This document shows positions 59,950 to 64,000 of a stretch of DNA of 64,000 nt, in pieces. A program made the position numbers and the translations under genes. This DNA is from Streptomyces noursei ATCC 11455. GTDB lineage: Bacteria; Actinomycetota; Actinomycetes; Streptomycetales; Streptomycetaceae. The notes under the pieces were generated by a model that was not told where the DNA came from, did no database searches, and saw only the letters and a program-made list of their open reading frames with translations. The stretch covers positions 3,534,001 through 3,598,000 of the forward strand of contig NZ_CP011533.1 of assembly GCF_001704275.1 (NCBI RefSeq). Direction: 5' to 3'. Numbering within the stretch: the first letter of the stretch is position 1; every line of letters starts with the position of its first letter.

Positions 59950-61707
59950 TCACCACACCTGCCCCGCGGCCGGTTCGCCGGCCGCTCCGCGCCGCGTACG
60001 CCGGGACCGTCCACCTGTCTGGTCCGCCGGATCCGCCTGCTCGGCCCGGGCCCAGCTCGGGGTGCGGGCGGTGCCGGCCGGGGGCGGCCCCCCGGGCACC
60101 CGGGACTCGGCGGGCCGGGCGAAGGGCCGCGGGACGCCGCCCCCTGCGCCGCGCCCCGCCGGACCGCCCGGGGCGCCGGCGATCAGCTCCAGGTAGATGC
60201 CACGAAATGCCGCGATGTTCTGCTCGACGGTGAAGAGTTCGAAGGCCCGGGCGCGGGCCGCGGCGCCCAGTCGGGCGCGCCGCTCCGGGTCGCCGAGCAG
60301 CGCCCGGCAGGCGTCGGCCAGCGCACGGGGGTTGCGCGGCGGGACCACCAGACCGGTGCCGCCGATCACCTCGCAGACCGCGCCGGTGTCCGTGGAGACC
60401 GTGGCCCGGCCGCAGAACATCGCCTCCACCAGGGAGCGCGGGAACCCCTCGACCGCGCTGGAGAGCACCACCACCGTCGCCGAGGCGTAGGCGTCCGCCG
60501 CGGTGGGCGCGGTGGGGCCGCCGATCTCCTCGAAGCTGACCGGGTTCTCCCCGGCGGTCCGGGCGTCGGCGGCCTCGTCGGGGAAGAGCTGGGCGGCCAG
60601 CGCCCGGCACTGGGCGCGGTATCCGGCGGCCTCCGGGTCGGCGCCGAGGCCGCCGATGATCCGGAGGGTGGCGGCGGGGACGGTCCTGCGGAGGTCGGCG
60701 AAGGCGTGCAGCAGTCCGACGAGGTCCTTGTCCGGGGCGATGGCGCCGGTCCACACCAGGGTCGCGGAGTCGTCCGCCGCGGCGTCCGGGACCGCCGCGA
60801 ACGGGCCCGCGGCCATGCCCGGGTAGACCGTGCGCAGCCGGGCCGGGTCCGCGCCGCAGCGCTCCTGCCAGCGGCGGGCCCGGGTGCCGCCCGGGGTGAT
60901 CAACGCGGCCCGGGTGTAGGTCTCGGCGGCGAGGGCGCGCCGGAAGGCGGCGAGCAGGACCCGTACGGGCACGGTCCGCGGCGCCGCGGAGTGCGCGAGG
61001 TAGTGCTCGCGCAGCCCCACACCGTGCTCGGTGACCAGGAGCGGGGTACCGAAGAAGCGTTTGGCCAGCAGCCCCGGGAGCGCGGCGGTGCCGGCCGAGG
61101 CGGCGTGGCAGAGGTCCACCGCGGCCAGCCCGGCGTCGCCGTACCAGGCCAGCGAGAGCGGGCGCAGCGCCGGCTCCAGCTCGGCGGCGACCGCCAGCAG
61201 GTCCGCGACCTGTGCGCCGCGGACGGCGGACGGTGCGCCGGCGCCGTGGCAGACGGCCTCCAGGGCGCGGACGGCGTCCTCGGAGCGGAGCAGGGAGGGC
61301 AGCGCGGCACTGCCCCGGGCGAGGTCGGCGAGCCCGTAGAGGCCGCTGGCGAAACGGTCCGCCTGTCCGTCCGCGGCAGCTTCCGCACCGGCCGCCGGCT
61401 CCCCCGCCGACAGCGCCACGCAGGCCGCCGCGAGGTCGCCGAAGTGCTCGGCGAAGCGGCGCCGGGCGCGGCGGCCGGCGGACCGGCGACGCCCCGGCGG
61501 GATGTCGCCCCACAGCCGCGCCCGCCCCATCAGCCGGGCGTTGACGGGCAGTTCGACGGGGCCGCGGGCCTCCTGGCGAGGGTCGGTGATCAGCGTGTAC
61601 AGCGCGAAGTCATGGCCGGTGAGCCCGCGCACGAGCCGGTCGCACCAGCCGTGCGCCTCACCGGACGCATAGGGATAGCCACCCTCGGTGAGCAGTCCAA
61701 TGCGCAC
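59950..61707 (-). CDS. PelF-like GT4 glycosyltransferase (DUF3492)
   Basis: 585 residues. The N-terminus RIGLLTEGGYPYASGEAHGW with WCDRLVRGL and later FFGTPLLVTEHGVGLREHYL define the DUF3492/PelF family. A GT4 donor domain follows with LVWTGAIAPDKDLVGLLHAF, LRIIGGLGADPEAAGY, VVLSSAVEGFPRSLVEAMFC and GGTGLVVPPRNP; the EGFPRSLVE motif corresponds to the E-x7-E motif. PelF uses UDP-glucose to build Pel polysaccharide in Pseudomonas; the substrate here is unknown. The Pro/Arg-rich tail of ~60 residues is disordered. GTG 61707 (VRIGLLTE) is the conserved start. It is the first gene of the cassette. Confidence 0.9.
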   Translation of the reverse strand: MRIGLLTEGGYPYASGEAHGWCDRLVRGLTGHDFALYTLITDPRQEARGPVELPVNARLMGRARLWGDIPPGRRRSAGRRARRRFAEHFGDLAAACVALSAGEPAAGAEAAADGQADRFASGLYGLADLARGSAALPSLLRSEDAVRALEAVCHGAGAPSAVRGAQVADLLAVAAELEPALRPLSLAWYGDAGLAAVDLCHAASAGTAALPGLLAKRFFGTPLLVTEHGVGLREHYLAHSAAPRTVPVRVLLAAFRRALAAETYTRAALITPGGTRARRWQERCGADPARLRTVYPGMAAGPFAAVPDAAADDSATLVWTGAIAPDKDLVGLLHAFADLRRTVPAATLRIIGGLGADPEAAGYRAQCRALAAQLFPDEAADARTAGENPVSFEEIGGPTAPTAADAYASATVVVLSSAVEGFPRSLVEAMFCGRATVSTDTGAVCEVIGGTGLVVPPRNPRALADACRALLGDPERRARLGAAARARAFELFTVEQNIAAFRGIYLELIAGAPGGPAGRGAGGGVPRPFARPAESRVPGGPPPAGTARTPSWARAEQADPADQTGGRSRRTRRGAAGEPAAGQVW

Positions 61708-62076
61708 GACGGCACCCCCGTCCTCCCATATCGGCGTCCTGGCGCGGCACGTCCCCCGCCACCTGCAGGAAGAAGCTACGCAAAGGGCCCGGTGGCGCGA
61801 TGGACGGTTGTCCGTCGCACCACCGGAAGGGGTGAACACGCGTGACTTTCCACCCCTCAGGGCGTTTCGACGCGCTATGTGGCCCGTTGGACGGTGAGGT
61901 CCGGCCGTCGCGCCGCCGCCCGCGGGGCGCGCACCCCGGACGCGACCTGCGGATCCTGTGTGGAGACGACCCTCAACGCCCCTCGCACGCAAGGGCGTTG
62001 GGCGTCGCCGTGCGCCCGCTCGCCCACCCCTCCCCCGCGCCCCGGCCGGCCCGCATCGCCGCCGCCGGCACCGGGC
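61708..62076. other. Intergenic region between DUF3152 gene and PelF-type cassette
   Basis: 369 bases without a supported gene. It holds the hairpin at 61974-62000 after the DUF3152 gene and should hold the cassette promoter. It includes a relatively AT-containing stretch around 61770-61860 (GGAAGAAGCTACGCAAAG), but I could not define -35 and -10 elements. Confidence 0.5.
61974..62000 (-). terminator. Hairpin downstream of the DUF3152 gene
   Basis: An 8-bp perfect stem (CAACGCCC at 61974-61981, GGGCGTTG at 61993-62000) with an 11-base loop, about 77 bases beyond the DUF3152 stop on the minus strand. No T-tract. Confidence 0.45.
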
Positions 62077-63513
62077 TCACTGCCCGGTCGGATACGGCCA
62101 GGAGTTGGGGCGGCAGGTCACCCCGTCCGTGGTGAGGAACTTGGTCTGCTGCATCATCACCGGGGCGAGCGCGCCCGCCCGGGAGCAGACCTCGTGGTTG
62201 TGCCCGAGCCGGTGCCCGACCTCGTGGTTGATCAGCATCTGCCGGTAGGCCAGCATCTTGTCGGGGCCGTAGGTCTTGGCGCCCTGCGCCCACCGATAGG
62301 CGTTGATCATCACCCGTTGGGTGGCCGCCGAGTCGCAGGAGACGTTGTCCTCGGTGGTGTCCAGGCCGGACTTGGCGCACCACTTCGCGGTGGTCCCCGG
62401 ACTGGCCAGGGAGATCACGAAGTCCGCGTCGCCGGAGCCCACCCGCTGGAAGGTCCGCTGCCCGCCGTGCGCCCAACTCCGGTCGTCGTTGAGGGTCTTG
62501 TGCACCGCCTCGGCGAACAGCTCGCCGTCCAGCGGCAGTCCCTCCTCGACGTCCACCCGGTAGCGCAGCACCTTGCCGTGGCCGGGCGCCTTGGCGTCGC
62601 CGCCGACCGGCCGGAACCGGCCGTCGGCGGTCAGGTGCGGGTCCAGCGGGAAGACCTCGGCCATCTGGGTGGCGTAGTCGGCGGGCTTGGCGTCCTGGCC
62701 GGCCCGCGCCTGCGAGCGCGACGCCTCGCCGGTGCCGCCGTCGGCCCGGTCGTCGCCGCTGCGGGCCTGCGGACCGCCGTCCTCGCGGTGCTGGTCGGCG
62801 ACCTGGCCCCCGATGACGACGGCGAGCGCGGTGGTCACCGCCGCGGCGGCCGCGCCGGTGAAGGTCCGCGCCCTGCTCCCCTTCCGGGGACCCCGCGCGC
62901 CGGATCCGTCATCGGTCGGCCCGGCGGCCTCGGGCCCGAGCCCGCCACCGCCGTCCCGGCGATCGGTCCGCGGCGCCGCGTTCCCCTGGCGGACGGCGTC
63001 GGGGACGCCCTCCGGGAAGCCGGCGGCGGCACCGTCCGGGGAGCCCACCGGGAAACCGTCGGCCCGCGTGCCCGGCGCGGCCCGGCGGGCCGTCTCACCG
63101 AACGCCTCCAGATACTCCTGCCGCGGCCCCGGACCGCCGCCCGGCGGCGAGACCACCGGCGTGCCGAAGGCGGGCGTGCCGAAAACGGGGGTGCCGGACG
63201 CCGGCGTGCCGAACGGCGGCGTGCCGGAAACCGGCCCACCGGGCTCGGCGGACCGCGGCCGGGGGATCCTCGGCTCGGCCGGCACGCCCCGCGCGGAGCC
63301 GTGCGGTGCGGCTGCGGGCGGTGGGACCGCGCCCCAGGCGCCGCCCGGCTGGTGCTGCTCGGGATGGCCGCCGCGGACCGCGGCGCCGTCCTCCGGCGCA
63401 CCGGTCGCCCGGCGGCGGCGCCCCGTCCCCGGGGCGTGCTGGGTGCTGCCGGCGCTCTCGGCCGGTTCCGCGGACGGGCGCTGCGGCCCGCCCTGGCGGC
63501 TGTGTCGTCCCAC
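62077..63513 (-). CDS. DUF3152 protein with metzincin-type zinc motif
   Basis: 478 residues. Residues 1-200 are disordered, Pro/Gly/Ala-rich, with repeats of GTPxFGTP/ASGTP near 97-120. One membrane segment lies near 215-240 (GAAAAAVTTALAVVIGGQV), so the rest should be outside the cell. The C-terminal DUF3152 domain has HEVGHRLGHNH starting at residue 430, a full HExxHxxGxxH metzincin motif, followed by APVMMQQ, which could be the Met-turn. Two Cys pairs (KWCAKSG, DNVSCDS, HEVCSRA, VTCRPNS) may form disulfides. It follows an alpha/beta hydrolase by seven bases. Confidence 0.88.
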   Translation of the reverse strand: MGRHSRQGGPQRPSAEPAESAGSTQHAPGTGRRRRATGAPEDGAAVRGGHPEQHQPGGAWGAVPPPAAAPHGSARGVPAEPRIPRPRSAEPGGPVSGTPPFGTPASGTPVFGTPAFGTPVVSPPGGGPGPRQEYLEAFGETARRAAPGTRADGFPVGSPDGAAAGFPEGVPDAVRQGNAAPRTDRRDGGGGLGPEAAGPTDDGSGARGPRKGSRARTFTGAAAAAVTTALAVVIGGQVADQHREDGGPQARSGDDRADGGTGEASRSQARAGQDAKPADYATQMAEVFPLDPHLTADGRFRPVGGDAKAPGHGKVLRYRVDVEEGLPLDGELFAEAVHKTLNDDRSWAHGGQRTFQRVGSGDADFVISLASPGTTAKWCAKSGLDTTEDNVSCDSAATQRVMINAYRWAQGAKTYGPDKMLAYRQMLINHEVGHRLGHNHEVCSRAGALAPVMMQQTKFLTTDGVTCRPNSWPYPTGQ

Positions 63514-63520
63514 GGCGCCG

Positions 63521-64000
63521 TCAGCTCCCGCCCGCGCCGGACGACACGTCGGACCGGGCCGCCGCGGTGGAGTCGACCAACTCGCGGACGGCCCGCGCCA
63601 CCGCCTCGGGATACTCCATCATCGCCACGTGCCCCGCCTCCGGGAGTGTCAGCAGCCGTGAGCCGCGGAACGCCGCGGCCGCCCGCCGCGCCATCCGGAT
63701 GGAGACCAGGCGGTCGCGTCCACCGTAGACGAGAAGCGTGGGCACCAGGACCCGTTCGGCCTGGCGCCACAGGCCCTGCTGGCCACCGAGCGTGTAGGCG
63801 CCCACCACACCGCGCGCCGAACGCTCCATCACCTCCCAGAAATAAGGGAGTTCCAGCCGTCGGGCGTACTCCTCGACGGCCGATTCGAAGCCCTCGGAGG
63901 TGATCCGGGCCGGATCGCCGTAGCAGAGCGCCAGCACCTCGCGGGTGCGCTGCTCGGGCGTCCAGTCGCGGGTGAGCCGGCCGAACAGCCGGCCCGCGCC
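63521..64000 (-). CDS. Alpha/beta hydrolase, C-terminal part
   Basis: The frame is open to the window edge, so the start lies beyond 64000 and 159 codons are seen. The acid residue is in VPTLLVYGGRDRLVSIRMAR and the catalytic His in LTLPEAGHVAMMEYPEAVAR, as in alpha/beta-hydrolase-fold esterases. The nucleophile elbow is outside. The cap region has TLGGQQGLWRQAERV. It ends seven bases before the DUF3152 gene, so the two are probably one transcript. Confidence 0.88.
   Translation of the reverse strand, partial: GAGRLFGRLTRDWTPEQRTREVLALCYGDPARITSEGFESAVEEYARRLELPYFWEVMERSARGVVGAYTLGGQQGLWRQAERVLVPTLLVYGGRDRLVSIRMARRAAAAFRGSRLLTLPEAGHVAMMEYPEAVARAVRELVDSTAAARSDVSSGAGGS

Overview
The window is a contiguous piece of an actinobacterial chromosome, almost certainly Streptomyces or a close relative. 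The evidence is GC above 70% with G/C-rich third codon positions, many GTG starts, 4-base ATGA overlaps, and marker genes sigR-rsrA, wblC, adnAB, uvrD2, mycoredoxin and catR. The gene order agrees, from memory, with the sigR-rsrA to moeB region of Streptomyces core chromosomes. Part of it (PDZ protease, UPF0182, ABC1 kinase, WhiB7, UvrD2, mycoredoxin, NudC, AdnAB, MoeB) also agrees with a mycobacterial block. I see no prophage, insertion sequence, integron or CRISPR array.

Layout. 1-4.6 kb: end of nrdA, nrdB, and a class A penicillin-binding protein whose transpeptidase domain has lost two of its three motifs. 4.6-12.6 kb (minus strand): SRAP peptidase, an alpha/beta hydrolase, sigR-rsrA, an HD-GYP protein coupled to a degenerate HD protein, a TPR protein and peptide deformylase. 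12.7-18.7 kb: M50 protease, aroA-rsgA, an SMR exporter facing a TetR regulator, histidinol phosphatase and a CBS protein. 18.8-23.4 kb: catalase and its Fur-family regulator CatR, then two identical initiator tRNA genes flanking a Sel1-repeat protein. 23.5-32.8 kb: UPF0182, PPA1309-type, PDZ/Lon-type protease, MoaE with a 53-bp tandem repeat at its 3' end, an epimerase, a zinc-dependent hydrolase and a NUDIX protein. 32.9-37.9 kb: TerD protein, YgjP-like peptidase, a ThiF/E1-like protein and an ABC1 kinase. 38-39.2 kb: wblC (whiB7) with a long leader holding an upstream ORF and an intrinsic terminator. 39.2-52.3 kb: a DNA-repair block (UvrD2, AdnA, AdnB, alkyltransferase-like protein) interleaved with mycoredoxin, NudC and a dipeptidase. 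52.5-64 kb: a membrane kinase/flippase-like fusion, MoeZ, a PelF-like glycosyltransferase cassette with two ATGA-coupled small ORFs, a DUF3152 metzincin-like protein and a truncated alpha/beta hydrolase.

How they work together. The clearest theme is thiol-oxidative stress. SigR and its redox-sensitive anti-sigma factor RsrA are present, and GGAAT-N18-GTT SigR promoters sit before mycoredoxin and MoeZ. CatR and catalase form a separate peroxide circuit, and WblC adds antibiotic stress control through transcription attenuation. The second theme is double-strand-break processing (AdnAB, UvrD2) with alkylation-damage recognition (ATL) and abasic-site protection (SRAP). The best candidate for something poorly described is the operon at 57.2-61.7 kb. 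There a PelF-type glycosyltransferase, a membrane protein and an epimerase are linked by two small ORFs through three successive ATGA junctions.
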